From: Rubripirellula sp.
GTDB lineage: Bacteria > Planctomycetota > Planctomycetia > Pirellulales > Pirellulaceae
Assembly (NCBI GenBank): GCA_029245125.1
Contig: JAQWPZ010000177.1
Span: 1-64,000, forward strand
DNA: 64,000 nt
Direction: 5' to 3'
This document shows, piece by piece, positions 35,861 through 45,209 of this stretch (position 1 is its first letter; each line of letters starts with the position of its first letter). Both the position numbers and the translations under genes were made by a program. Under the pieces are notes generated by a model. The model had not been told where the DNA came from and did no database searches. It was given only the letters and a program-made list of their open reading frames with translations.

Positions 35861-38398
35861 GTGAATGGGCTCCCAATTGATGCCGTCCTGGGCCGAGTCG
35901 TTGACTCGGCCGTTGGCGATCAGCCCGTGGTGCTGCGTGCGCCACCCGGTGCCGGCAAGACGACCGGTGTTCCGCCCGCCTTGATGAAAGCTGGGCTTGC
36001 CGATGGTGGACAAATCTTGCTGGTCCAGCCCAGGCGGATGGCGGCTCGAGCTGTTGCCCGGCGGTTGGCTGAATTGGATCGGTCCCGTCTCGGAGACCGA
36101 ATTGGATATCACGTTCGATTCGACAAGCGGATCAGCAAACAAACGCAGTTGATTGCGATGACCACGGGGATTCTGTTGCGGCGTCTCGCGAGCGATCCTC
36201 TGCTCGAAGATGTGCAATGTGTCTTGCTGGATGAATTTCACGAGCGGAGCTTGGAGGCGGATCTTGCGTTGGGCATGCTGCGGAGGATTCGTGAGACGTT
36301 TCGTCCCGAACTGAAGCTGATCGTGATGTCGGCAACACTCGATCCCGCGCCGTTGTTGCAATTCTTCGGTGATGCAAACGCGATTGAAAGCGAAGGTCGT
36401 GCTTTTCCCGTCGACGTGATTCATACGCCAAGCGTTTCGCAACAACCGATTCAGCAGCAAGTTGCCGCGATGATTCCCGAGGCACTTGAATCATCGCGTG
36501 GGGACGTGCTGGTGTTTCTGCCGGGGGTGGGTGAGATCCGAAAAACGAATCGCTTGCTCCAGCAGCAAGGGATTTCCGAACATGTCGAAGTGATCGAACT
36601 GTACGGTGATTTGTCCGCGAAGCAGCAGGACAGTGTGTTGCGAGAATCCAATCGACGACGGATTGTTTTGTCGACGAATGTTGCTGAGACCTCACTGACG
36701 ATTCCGGGGGTGACTGCCGTAGTCGACAGTGGTTTGGCAAGGGTCATGCGTTTTGATCCTCGCGTTGGTTTGCCCAAACTGCAGATCGAGCCGATCTCGC
36801 GAGCTGCGGCCGATCAGCGGGCGGGCCGAGCGGGACGTGTCGAGGCTGGACGCTGCTATCGGTTGTGGCCAGCCGCCATGCACCGAAGTCGCCGTGAACG
36901 TGAGTTGCCAGAAATCGAACGGACTGACCTGAGTGCCGCGATCCTGATGCTTTCGGAATGGGGTGAGCGTGATCCGTTCGATTTTCCGTGGCTCACACCG
37001 CCACCCCGGGAAGCGGTCGATAATGCGACCCGATTGTTGCAGCGGCTTGGGGCAGTGGATTCAGACAACACAATCACGGATCGTGGTCGCGAGATGCTGC
37101 GTTTTCCCTTGCATCCACGATTGGCTCGTTTCATGGTCGAATCGGTGCGTCTGGGTGTGACTTCACCGGCCGCGATGATCGCCGCGATGCTGACCGAGCG
37201 TGATCCGTTTCGTTCAGGACGACAGAACGGGTCGTCTCATCTGTTGGATCGGTTGCAGCAGTTGCAGGATCTCATCGCAGAAGATCCAAGCGTCGATGGG
37301 AATCGCGAGGCTGCTCGAAACGTCGTGCGTGTAGCAAATCAAATTGAACGGATTGTTCCTCCTCGCGGTACTGTACCCCATTCAAGCGGGGCCAGTGTTC
37401 CAAGCGGGGCCAGTGGCAGTGCAGTGGTGGGTTCGCCGGAAGCATTGTCGCGAGCACTGCTGGCTGCTTATCCCGATCGGATTGCCCGTCGTCGAGAGCC
37501 CGGTTCTGATCGCGGTGTCATGATCGGTGGTCGCGGGATTCGAACAGGTGTTCAGTTGGCAGCACGAGATTCCGATTTGTTGCTTTGCGTCGATGTTGAT
37601 TCGAGTGGAGGTCGACCAGAGGCGACGGTTCGGGCTGCGCTTCCCATCGAAGAAAACTGGATCGATGGGAAGCGAATTCGCACGGTGGATGAATACGCTT
37701 TTGATAACACATCGCAAAGTGTTGTGGCTCGGCGAAGGCGTTACGTTGATGATCTGCGAATCTCGGAGGTTCCGGTTGCTTGCCAGTCTGGGCCGGAGGT
37801 TGCCGAGCATTTATTTCAATACGCGGTCGCGCAGTTGGATGCGGTGGTTCCAAGCGAAAGCTCGGCGGACGATTCGTTTTTACAGCGAGTGAGATTTCTT
37901 TGTGACCGGATGCCAGGGCTCGACTTACCGCCACTCAATCAAGCATCAATCGAAGAGACACTTCGTGAATTGTGTCAAAGTCGGACGAACATGAAACAAT
38001 TGGCTGCCGCGCCATGGCGGGATTATCTCCGTGGACGCTACAGCTATCAGCAATTGCAGCAGATCGATCAGCATGCTCCTGTCCGCTTGAAGGTGCCCAG
38101 TGGCAATTCGATCAAGCTTGATTATTCCGGCGGCAAGCCGATCATGCAGGTGCGAATTCAAGAACTCTTCGGCTGGCCAGAGACACCATGCGTCGCAGGC
38201 GGAGCGGTGCCGGTGCAACTGCACTTGCTGGGGCCGAATTATCGTCCCCAGCAGATTACCGAGGATTTGAAGAATTTTTGGGCTTCCACCTATCCGCAGG
38301 TGCGGAAAGATTTACGGGGACGTTACCCCAAGCATCACTGGCCGGAAAATCCTCATTCCGCAGTCGCGACACCGAACGGATTGAAACCACGCTCGTAA
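35861..38398 (+). CDS. hrpB: ATP-dependent RNA helicase HrpB family
   Basis: An 845-residue DEAH-box helicase. Motifs in order: the GKT loop in APPGAGKTTGVPPALM, QPRRMAARAVARR, MTTGILLRRL, the DEFHERSLEADL box, SATLD, the helicase C region RIVLSTNVAETSLTIPGVTAVVDSGLAR and the QRAGRAGRVEAG arginine-finger motif, then the HA2-type and HrpB C-terminal domains (YSGGKPIMQVRIQELFGW, PVQLHLLGPNYRPQQITEDLKNFW). This domain set marks HrpB rather than HrpA. The substrate RNA is unknown. It starts with GTG at 35861. It is followed 10 bases later by an ABC ATPase with no functional link known. Confidence 0.95.
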   Translation: MNGLPIDAVLGRVVDSAVGDQPVVLRAPPGAGKTTGVPPALMKAGLADGGQILLVQPRRMAARAVARRLAELDRSRLGDRIGYHVRFDKRISKQTQLIAMTTGILLRRLASDPLLEDVQCVLLDEFHERSLEADLALGMLRRIRETFRPELKLIVMSATLDPAPLLQFFGDANAIESEGRAFPVDVIHTPSVSQQPIQQQVAAMIPEALESSRGDVLVFLPGVGEIRKTNRLLQQQGISEHVEVIELYGDLSAKQQDSVLRESNRRRIVLSTNVAETSLTIPGVTAVVDSGLARVMRFDPRVGLPKLQIEPISRAAADQRAGRAGRVEAGRCYRLWPAAMHRSRRERELPEIERTDLSAAILMLSEWGERDPFDFPWLTPPPREAVDNATRLLQRLGAVDSDNTITDRGREMLRFPLHPRLARFMVESVRLGVTSPAAMIAAMLTERDPFRSGRQNGSSHLLDRLQQLQDLIAEDPSVDGNREAARNVVRVANQIERIVPPRGTVPHSSGASVPSGASGSAVVGSPEALSRALLAAYPDRIARRREPGSDRGVMIGGRGIRTGVQLAARDSDLLLCVDVDSSGGRPEATVRAALPIEENWIDGKRIRTVDEYAFDNTSQSVVARRRRYVDDLRISEVPVACQSGPEVAEHLFQYAVAQLDAVVPSESSADDSFLQRVRFLCDRMPGLDLPPLNQASIEETLRELCQSRTNMKQLAAAPWRDYLRGRYSYQQLQQIDQHAPVRLKVPSGNSIKLDYSGGKPIMQVRIQELFGWPETPCVAGGAVPVQLHLLGPNYRPQQITEDLKNFWASTYPQVRKDLRGRYPKHHWPENPHSAVATPNGLKPRS

Positions 38399-38408
38399 GG
38401 ATCGCCCG

Positions 38409-39095
38409 TTGAATTTCCCACCAATCATCGAAGTGCAAGATCTCCGACGGCGTGACGCCGAGTCGGAGCGGACAATCTTGGATGGAATCACTTTGCAGAT
38501 CGACGCAGGCGAATGTGTTGGTTTGATGGGACCCAATGGCAGCGGGAAATCGACCCTGTTGCGGGCAATCGCGCGACTTGACCCGCTAGAGCATGGTGAA
38601 TTGTTTTTTCAGGGAAATGCTGTTCATGGTGATCAAGTTCCCCCCTATCGCCGTCGCGTCGTTTACGTTTCGCAACAATCGGTAGTGGTTCAACCCACGC
38701 TCCGTGAGGATCTCCAATACGTTTTTCAGTTCCAGTCATCGAACCAATCATTGGATTTGCAGGATGCTGAAACGCAGCTTGTTCAATTCGGTAAAACGGC
38801 GTCGATGTTGGATCAGCCTGCGGAGCAACTGAGTGGTGGGGAAAGGCAGATTGCGGCGCTTGTTCGAGCGATGGCTTTGTCGCCCCTTGTGTTACTGTTG
38901 GATGAACCGACAGCGTCGCTCGATGCTGTCGCGACGGAAGGGATTGAAAGTGGGATCAAACAATGGCTTGCTGCCGACACGGAAGCCGCCGACGGGCTAC
39001 GCGCCGTCGTCTGGGTCAGTCACGATCAACAGCAACTTCAACGCGTCTCGACCAGAGTTGTTCAGTTAAATGCTGGACGTATCATTGAGTCATAA
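38409..39095 (+). CDS. ABC transporter ATP-binding protein, FetA/YbbL-like
   Basis: A 228-residue ABC ATPase: Walker A LMGPNGSGKSTLL, Q-loop YVSQQS, the signature LSGGERQIAALVRAM, Walker B VLLLDEPTASLD and the switch His in WVSHDQQQ. It starts at TTG 38409 with AAGGA seven bases upstream, and directly follows hrpB. A UPF0014/FetB-type permease comes 188 bases downstream, so the two form an ABC pair. Their E. coli counterparts FetAB (YbbLM) are described as promoting iron export; the substrate here is inferred from that similarity. Confidence 0.9.
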   Translation: MNFPPIIEVQDLRRRDAESERTILDGITLQIDAGECVGLMGPNGSGKSTLLRAIARLDPLEHGELFFQGNAVHGDQVPPYRRRVVYVSQQSVVVQPTLREDLQYVFQFQSSNQSLDLQDAETQLVQFGKTASMLDQPAEQLSGGERQIAALVRAMALSPLVLLLDEPTASLDAVATEGIESGIKQWLAADTEAADGLRAVVWVSHDQQQLQRVSTRVVQLNAGRIIES

Positions 39096-39283
39096 GATGG
39101 ATTGGCTAATGGCGTGAAGCTATTTTGCGGTCCCAGTCGTAGATTGCGTAAGTTGATTGTTTGCGAAACGTAAAATCGGTGGTCAACCGTGTGCCGCGGT
39201 ACATCGAGCGATTGAATCGACGAACGAACAACTAAATGCTCTGCTAAATCACAACGATTTCACTCACTACACAATTTGGACTT

Positions 39284-40111
39284 ATGCTTGCTTCCGCTTC
39301 TGACATCGCCATCAGTTGGCTGGACGTGAGCATCGCCGCTTGTCTGTTGGCGATCAATGCATTGGTGTCGGTGCGTTTGCAACTTGGGATGGCTAGCAAA
39401 ATTGCTTGGAGTTCGGTGCGGATGACGATTCAATTGGTCATCCTTGGGCTCGTCTTGAAACAGATATTCGCCTTGGCAACCGCTGCGCCCGTCCTCGGCT
39501 TGGCTGGCGTGATGACGGTCATTGCCGGAGTTTCGGCGGTTGGGCGGATTGATCATCGGTATCCGGGCATTTACTTGAACGCGATTTCCTCGGTCTGGTT
39601 GAGTTCGTGGCTGGTGACTTTGGTGACGGTACTTGCCATCATTCGTCCTGATCCATGGTACAGCCCACCCATTTTGATACCGTTGCTGGGAATGGTACTT
39701 GGTAATTCCTTGACTGGGATTTCACTTGGGCTCGATCGATTTCTCAGCGAGATGCACAACCGTCGTGGCGAGTTGGAGACCAGCTTGGCGTTGGGCGCGA
39801 CGCGGTGGGAAAGTTGTCGAGGTGTATTTTCTGTTGCCACGCGGACAGCGATGGTTCCGATTCTCAACACGATGGCTGTCGCGGGGATCGTCAGTATTCC
39901 GGGGATGATGACCGGACAACTGTTGGCTGGCGCGCCGCCCATTCAAGCGGTGAAGTATCAGGTCATGATCATGTTTGTGATCGCCGCTGCGATTGCGATC
40001 GGAATTGTTGTCGCGTTGTGGCTGACGTACCGAAACGTCACCACCGCCGATCATCAAATCAATTGGCAAGTTATTCGCGGTAAGAAAAAGCTGAAAGCAT
40101 CGATTCGCTGA
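39284..40111 (+). CDS. ABC permease of the FetB/UPF0014 family
   Basis: A 275-residue membrane protein with about seven hydrophobic segments. It shows the UPF0014 core LQLGMASKIAWSSVRMTIQLVILGLVL near the start, LGMVLGNSLTGISLGLDRFLSEM, LALGATRWES, RTAMVPILNTMAVAGIVSIPGMMTGQLLAGA and an ILGP-like QVMIMFVIAAA segment. It pairs with the ATPase at 38409-39095. The pair may move iron or another metal. The start is the ATG at 39284. The permease is convergent with the MBOAT gene; the 81-base spacer shows no strong terminator. Confidence 0.92.
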   Translation: MLASASDIAISWLDVSIAACLLAINALVSVRLQLGMASKIAWSSVRMTIQLVILGLVLKQIFALATAAPVLGLAGVMTVIAGVSAVGRIDHRYPGIYLNAISSVWLSSWLVTLVTVLAIIRPDPWYSPPILIPLLGMVLGNSLTGISLGLDRFLSEMHNRRGELETSLALGATRWESCRGVFSVATRTAMVPILNTMAVAGIVSIPGMMTGQLLAGAPPIQAVKYQVMIMFVIAAAIAIGIVVALWLTYRNVTTADHQINWQVIRGKKKLKASIR

Positions 40112-40192
40112 GCTGAACGAAGTCAGTTGATCAAAGTCAGCTGTTCGATCGCAACGTTTCAGGCTGGTTTCTGCCCACGTTCTGCTTGGGCT

Positions 40193-41575
40193 TTAGAATT
40201 GAAAATAGACGAAGGGCCGGAATCCACGTGGTGCGTACAGCAGCAGTGCCCAGATCATGATGGTCGTCGCAATCGGTGAATACCAGGCGTTGATTGGCAA
40301 TCGCATTGCCTTTCTCAGTCGGGTTCGCCAAGCGACATGTTCCAGCAGCAGACACGCAAGTGCCAGCATCGCCAGCGGTGGATACCAGGCGATTCCATCG
40401 GCGAAGGTTGCCATGCGGATCAGCATGGTTTGGGCGATGGTGAGATCGGGGCTGCGAAACAAAACCCACCCCAGCAGTACGACTCCCATTGTCAGTGTCC
40501 AGCCCACCACCGCCGGTGGTCGACGATGCGTGTGATTGGCAATCCATCGCTGGACGGATAACGCGATCCCATGCCAGGCACCCCACAGCACGAATGTCCA
40601 TGCCGCGCCATGCCAGAGGCCGCCCAGCGTCATCGTGATCATCAAGTTGCGGTACGTGACGATTGTACTGATGCGATTACCACCCAACGAAATGTAGAGG
40701 TAGTCTCTCAGCCAACGCGAGAGTGTCATGTGCCATCGATGCCAAAAATCCGCGGCGCTGCGGGCCAGGTAGGGATGGCGAAAGTTGATCGGAAAACGAT
40801 AGCCCAGCATCTTTGCGGCTCCGATCGCAATGTCGCTGTAGCCGGAGAAGTCGTAATAGATCTGTCCAGCGTAAGCGAATGCCGCCAACCAGAGGGTTGG
40901 TCCATCGTAGAAATCAGGATTCGCAAACACGATGTCAACAGCTTCGCCCAGGCGATCTGCCAACAGCATCTTCTTGACTGTTCCACGCAAGACCTGTTGA
41001 GCACCGCCATAAAATCGTCGCCCAGACCATGGGGGAACTGTCGCGAGTTGCGGCAGCAATTCGCGGGCACGCACGATGGGGCCAGCTACCAATTGTGGGA
41101 AAAATGCGACGTACAATGCAAAGTCTAGAAAGCGATTGACCGGCTTTAAGACACCGCGGTACACGTCGATCGTGTAACTGAGCGTTTGGAACGTGTAAAA
41201 AGAGATGCCAACTGGCAAGATGATCTGGAGCGTTTGCCCGCTCATCCCAATCGATTCGAGCAACGGACGCGCAGAATCGATGAAGAAGTTGAAGTACTTA
41301 AAGAATCCCAGCACACCTAAATTCACGACCAGACTGATCAGCAGCAATCCTCGGCGTCCCGAAGTCGTCTGTGCCCGGAACATCTGCCTCGCAACGACGA
41401 AGTCGACAACGGTTGACAGCAACAGCAGGCCGCAGAACCGGTAGTCCCAATAGGCGTAGAAGTAATAGCTGGCGATCAGCAGCAAGCTGTTCCGCGCGGT
41501 GTGTGTTCGGCACAGCCAGACGCTGATCAGAACCGCGATGAAGAAGATCGGGAACTCAAGTTGAGTGAACAGCAT
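40193..41575 (-). CDS. MBOAT-family polysaccharide O-acetyltransferase (AlgI-like)
   Basis: A 460-residue integral membrane protein with about 10-12 segments. It carries the MBOAT signature FWHRWHMTLSRWLRDYLYISLGGNR and the LGGLWHGAAWTFVLWGAWHG segment, whose histidine is catalytic in the family, as in AlgI. Such proteins pass acetyl groups across the membrane for O-acetylation of alginate-like exopolysaccharide or cell-wall glycans. It lies 15 bases downstream of the SGNH-like gene and is cotranscribed with it, like an acetyl shuttle and transferase. No alginate backbone genes are present, so the target glycan is unknown. Confidence 0.93.
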   Translation of the reverse strand: MLFTQLEFPIFFIAVLISVWLCRTHTARNSLLLIASYYFYAYWDYRFCGLLLLSTVVDFVVARQMFRAQTTSGRRGLLLISLVVNLGVLGFFKYFNFFIDSARPLLESIGMSGQTLQIILPVGISFYTFQTLSYTIDVYRGVLKPVNRFLDFALYVAFFPQLVAGPIVRARELLPQLATVPPWSGRRFYGGAQQVLRGTVKKMLLADRLGEAVDIVFANPDFYDGPTLWLAAFAYAGQIYYDFSGYSDIAIGAAKMLGYRFPINFRHPYLARSAADFWHRWHMTLSRWLRDYLYISLGGNRISTIVTYRNLMITMTLGGLWHGAAWTFVLWGAWHGIALSVQRWIANHTHRRPPAVVGWTLTMGVVLLGWVLFRSPDLTIAQTMLIRMATFADGIAWYPPLAMLALACLLLEHVAWRTRLRKAMRLPINAWYSPIATTIMIWALLLYAPRGFRPFVYFQF

Positions 41576-41590
41576 CGATGGTGCATCCCC

Positions 41591-42667
41591 TCACTTGTTT
41601 GGTTGTTTCATTGCATCGACCAGCAACGATGCAAGTAAGTTATTGCCGCAGGCATTCAGGTGGCCAGCTCCGATCTGTCCGTTTTGGAATCCATGCGGCC
41701 AATCACCGGCGAACGCAGATTTTAGAAGTGCCGGTCGGGCGTCGATCACTCGCACGTTGAGCGATTCGGCAATCGGCTTCATCGCAGCGAATGATTCCGC
41801 CGTCGGATCAGACGGCACCATTTGATTGCCGATGATCTGTGGCACTTTCGGAGCGTACAGAATCACAATTGGTCGGTCGGTCGATTGACGGAGCGCACGG
41901 AGTGCTGATTGCCAGTCAATCTCATCACGTTGCTGTTCGATCGCCGGTGAGGTCGTCAGTTGGTTCGCGGAGGTTTCTGCTACGGGGCCGATTCCAAACC
42001 GCAGCTTGCGTCGAGTGGTATCGTCAGATTCGGTCAGCAGGTGGCGAGCCGCTTGAATGATGAAGGCCGGCAGGCGAGCGGCGATTGCCGAATTGGCTGC
42101 CGAGATATCCGAAGTCGATGGTGGTGGTACCGGTGCGTTGACCGCCGACGCGAGGTCGGGAAGGTCAACGATCAGCAAGACGTGGGCATCGATTTGAAAG
42201 GGCTGTTCGACAAGCGGTATTTGTGTCACCCAATCGGCCGCGTCTTCGCCACTGCGGGCGAGTGGCAGAACGGCGATCTTGTCATCGGTTTGAGCTTCGA
42301 TGCGAGCGAAGAGTTTTTGTTGGTCCGCGACGCAGACCCCTTCGGCTTGAGAATCACCCCACAACGCCAGTCGCGTTCCCCATTCGCCAGGGCCAGCAGC
42401 CGTTTTCGGGCCAGCTGGATTTTTAGGGCCGTCGAGAGAGGTTCGCCCCGGCATCCCGTGAGGGCCAATGCTCGTGTTGGCATAGCCCTCACTCCGCCAG
42501 CGGTAGGTTTGCCCTGGCGGCAAGGTCCAGACGCGACGCACCGCGTCGGCATGAAGCGGCGCGTAGCTGCGGACAAACAGAGGGGAAGTCAGCGCGATCA
42601 ATAGCGTGCCGGTAATGGCACCGATCAACCAAGTTGTCACTAGCGATTGCACGGGGGTCGACTTCAT
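41591..42667 (-). CDS. Membrane-anchored SGNH-hydrolase-like partner of the MBOAT protein
   Basis: A 358-residue protein with an N-terminal membrane anchor (about residues 9-30) and a periplasmic SGNH-like domain: block I WGDSQAEG with the candidate serine, a central hydrophobic strand (VLLIVDLPDLASA), and block V GAGHLNACGNNLLA with the candidate histidine. The aspartate that usually precedes the histidine by three (DxxH) is Gly here, so a Ser-His pair or a loss of activity is possible. Together with the following MBOAT gene (15 bases away) it looks like the AlgJ/AlgX role in O-acetyl transfer. The ATG at 42667 is chosen; an upstream TTG adds eight residues. Confidence 0.72.
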   Translation of the reverse strand: MKSTPVQSLVTTWLIGAITGTLLIALTSPLFVRSYAPLHADAVRRVWTLPPGQTYRWRSEGYANTSIGPHGMPGRTSLDGPKNPAGPKTAAGPGEWGTRLALWGDSQAEGVCVADQQKLFARIEAQTDDKIAVLPLARSGEDAADWVTQIPLVEQPFQIDAHVLLIVDLPDLASAVNAPVPPPSTSDISAANSAIAARLPAFIIQAARHLLTESDDTTRRKLRFGIGPVAETSANQLTTSPAIEQQRDEIDWQSALRALRQSTDRPIVILYAPKVPQIIGNQMVPSDPTAESFAAMKPIAESLNVRVIDARPALLKSAFAGDWPHGFQNGQIGAGHLNACGNNLLASLLVDAMKQPNK

Positions 42668-42694
42668 CGGTTTTTCCAGTCGGTGCGGCAATCC

Positions 42695-42745
42695 AAGTGG
42701 ACCCGGCTAAACGAGCCGAACTAAGTGGGCCCGGCTAAACGAGCC
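42695..42745. repeat. 23-bp direct repeat x2 (28-bp period)
   Basis: Two copies of aagtgg(a/g)cccggctaaacgagcc. Each holds a small hairpin (ggct...agcc). The pair lies between the SGNH-like and cyclophilin genes. Confidence 0.85.
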
Positions 42746-42761
42746 CAGCGAGTCCGCCAGC

Positions 42762-43193
42762 TTACTCTTCGGTGACACGCACGGTAATCATCTTGTCGCC
42801 TTGGGCGATGGAATCGACAACGTCTTGTCCTTCGAGAACTTTGCCGAAGACGCTGTGGCGATCGTCCAGGTGGGGTGTCGCGAGGTGTGTGATGAAGAAT
42901 TGCGATCCGTTGGTATTGGGGCCAGCATTGGCCATCGACAAAACACCCGGTCCGTCGTGACGCAGGTCCGCATGGAATTCGTCTTCGAACTTATAGCCAG
43001 GGCCTCCGGTTCCGGTGCCTTCCGGGCAACCGCCTTGGACCATGAAGTTGTCGATGACGCGGTGGAAGGCCAGGCCGTCGTAATATTCTTTGCCACACAG
43101 AGTTTCAAAGTTTTCGACTGTCTTAGGCGTCTTGTCATCAAACAGTTCGATGCGAATGGTGCCTTTGTCGGTTTCGAAGGTAGCAACTTTCAT
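42762..43193 (-). CDS. Cyclophilin-type peptidyl-prolyl cis-trans isomerase
   Basis: A 143-residue cytoplasmic PPIase of the small bacterial PpiB type. It has the [29 protein letters not shown] block with the catalytic Arg, then [17 protein letters not shown] and [17 protein letters not shown]. No signal peptide is present. Cyclophilins speed proline isomerisation during protein folding. The ATG at 43193 is clear. It lies upstream of, and in the same direction as, the SGNH/MBOAT pair, but about 95 bases of repeats separate them. Confidence 0.96.
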   Translation of the reverse strand: MKVATFETDKGTIRIELFDDKTPKTVENFETLCGKEYYDGLAFHRVIDNFMVQGGCPEGTGTGGPGYKFEDEFHADLRHDGPGVLSMANAGPNTNGSQFFITHLATPHLDDRHSVFGKVLEGQDVVDSIAQGDKMITVRVTEE

Positions 43194-43469
43194 TGGGTTC
43201 TCGTTAGGAAAGCGTGGTGCGTTTCAATCGCCTGTTGCGATTGGAATCGCGAATGGAACGTACAAAAATGGATGAATGGTGAGGCGAAGTGGTGGTGGAG
43301 TTGTTGGAGACGTGTTGCGTTAGTTGCTGGTTTTCCGGGGATGGCTTGCTCACCCGAACTTCGCTTCGGGACGGGTGTGTAAATTTTCTTGTGCCGATTC
43401 CTCGGTGGAATTTACCGGACTCTGTCACGGTATCGTTTTGATCAGAGCTTGTTTATGTACCAGAGCTTG

Positions 43470-44048
43470 CTACCGATTGGGTGAGTCGTTTCCGGTTGGT
43501 GCTTCGAAGGTGGGCGGAGCGGTCACGCTCTCTCCTGTATCAATGAGATCTTCTAGGTTCATATCGAGATCGTCTGCATCAAAGCCGCTGTCATCGCTTG
43601 GGAGCGAAAGGTCAAGGGGATAGCGGGAATCGTCCGGCAGGACGAGTTCGCTGTTGTCGAAGTTAACTTGACCGGTTTCATCAAGCATGAGGTGGATTTC
43701 CCCATCACCCTTGCTGCCGTTGATTTGCAGGATCAGGGCACCGGTATCGTCCTTTTTTTGTGCTTCGGCCATCCCGGTGTAGGTTCTGATCAAATCAACT
43801 GACAGGGAATCCACGTCTCCGATGTGCTCTTCGATGGTGGGGCTTCCTGCCAGGCGAGGTTTGATCTCGTTGGCCATCTGCTGGGTGCCAAAATTCATGG
43901 CGTAGTAGCCACCGCCACAGCAGACCAGCAGACCGAGAAGGCTGATCACACCACAACCGATCAGGCACCCGCGGAAGCCTTTTTTCGCTGGTGCGGTTTG
44001 CATTTGGTTGGTCGCCGTCGACGTTTCTTCGAAGGGGTCGTTTGCCAT
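43470..44048 (-). CDS. Single-pass membrane protein of unknown function
   Basis: A 192-residue protein with no family I recognise. A short polar N-terminus with Lys-Lys-Gly-Phe-Arg is followed by one membrane helix rich in Gly and Cys (residues about 26-50: GCLIGCGVISLLGLLVCCGGGYYAM), then an acidic external domain with an Asp-rich segment (SDDSGFDADDLDMNLEDL) near the C-terminus. The start is the ATG at 44048 with AAAGGA ahead of it; the open frame upstream lacks coding character. The acidic tail could bind calcium, which is speculative. It lies apart from its neighbours, with no operon. Confidence 0.75.
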   Translation of the reverse strand: MANDPFEETSTATNQMQTAPAKKGFRGCLIGCGVISLLGLLVCCGGGYYAMNFGTQQMANEIKPRLAGSPTIEEHIGDVDSLSVDLIRTYTGMAEAQKKDDTGALILQINGSKGDGEIHLMLDETGQVNFDNSELVLPDDSRYPLDLSLPSDDSGFDADDLDMNLEDLIDTGESVTAPPTFEAPTGNDSPNR

Positions 44049-44468
44049 GATTGAATCCTTTGTTCCTCGGGATCGGTTCTTTCTAAAAACTATCGGCAGC
44101 TTTGGGGCTGGACTGTCGGCTTTCGATTTCGCACCTGCTATCGGGAAACGAGCACGGTGAATTCCGCATGGATGCACATGTTACTCGCGTCATTTGTTTC
44201 ATGAGTCTTCGCGATCCTCGCCCGGCTTCGCGAAAACAGGATGTTGGCGATCACGGTCTCCAACGTTGTAACTCCGGTTTCCTCCCACGTGAATCCAGAC
44301 GCTTTATCCCCAGCTTCATTACCCTCTGTGAATCCGGACGCTTGGTCCCCAGCTTCGTTGCAGCTGTGTTGGCCCCGCGGTCACTCCGTCAAGGTAAACT
44401 ACAGGAGGTATTAGACCGGAGGTTTGCTCCCCGTCATAGCCGCATCATCTTCACGGACCTCGATTCTT
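44049..44468. other. Divergent intergenic region
   Basis: 420 bases between the leftward membrane protein and the rightward HEAT-repeat gene. It contains a loose direct repeat (tgaatccrgacgcttwtccccagcttc, about 44289-44315 and 44330-44356). Presumed promoters; no gene was seen. Confidence 0.55.
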
Positions 44469-45086
44469 ATGTGTCAGTCGCTTGTTGCCTTCTGGATTGT
44501 TGTATTTTCTTTCACGTCAGCGGCTTTTGCCGCTGACCCGCCGGCGGTTGCCGCCCCAGCTACGGTTGCCGGTCAAACGATTCAGCAATACGCCAATGAT
44601 TTGGATCACGAGAATCGCGTGGTTCGATTGCGGGCGGTGAAGTCACTTGGCGTTTTCGGGGCTTCGGCAGCCGAGCCGTTGCGGCGGGCGTTGGATCACC
44701 AGGATGCGGCTGTTCGCTATACGGCGGCGGTTCATCTGGGGCGGATTGGTGGGGAGACATTGGAGGCGTCGCAGCAGCGGTTGCAGCAATTGGCTGACGA
44801 CGAAACTTCCTTTGCTGTTCAAATGGCGGCTTCTTTCGCGCTGTGCCGGCAAGGCTTGGTGGAGGAGCATTTGCCGTTGTTGGTCCAGGGTTTGAAGTTT
44901 CCTGAGCGGGGGACTGCCTGCAGCGCAGCGGAATTGATCGGACAACTTGGTCCGTCTGCAGCAGCAGCCGTTGATCCTCTGCAACAGATTTACGACCAGC
45001 ACCGACCTGGTGTGAAAGGAGGGGACTACCACATTGGTGGGGCTGCCAAAAACGCGCTTGGGAAGGTTCGGCCATCGTCTCCGTAA
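44469..45086 (+). CDS. Exported HEAT-repeat protein
   Basis: A 205-residue exported protein: signal peptide (MCQSLVAFWIVVFSFTSAAFA), then about four HEAT repeats (VVRLRAVKSLGVFGASAAEPLRRALDHQD, AVRYTAAVHLGRIGGETLEA, VQMAASFALCRQGLVEEHLPLL, AELIGQLGPSAAAAVDPLQQI). HEAT repeats make protein-binding solenoids. Planctomycetes often carry them in or near cytochrome and sulfatase genes; here the next gene, 123 bases downstream in the same direction, is a sulfatase, so it may be a partner. The start is the ATG at 44469. Confidence 0.85.
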   Translation: MCQSLVAFWIVVFSFTSAAFAADPPAVAAPATVAGQTIQQYANDLDHENRVVRLRAVKSLGVFGASAAEPLRRALDHQDAAVRYTAAVHLGRIGGETLEASQQRLQQLADDETSFAVQMAASFALCRQGLVEEHLPLLVQGLKFPERGTACSAAELIGQLGPSAAAAVDPLQQIYDQHRPGVKGGDYHIGGAAKNALGKVRPSSP

Positions 45087-45151
45087 TGAGATGTAAAAGC
45101 GACACTTCTCCAAAGCGATCGTTATTCCTGCCCGCTGTTTTTGATCACAGT

Positions 45152-45187
45152 TTTTGCCCAGCGTTATTTTGCCCAGCGTTATTTTGC
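45152..45187. repeat. 15-bp tandem repeat x2.4 upstream of the sulfatase gene
   Basis: Unit ttttgcccagcgtta, two identical copies and a partial third, in the leader of the sulfatase gene at 45210. Confidence 0.9.
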
Positions 45188-45209
45188 ATGCTCCCGGGAT
45201 TTGCAAACC

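Noticed and set aside
35729-36460. 243-codon leftward frame opposite the start of hrpB
   Set aside because: Lies antisense to the helicase motifs of hrpB and has no domain of its own.
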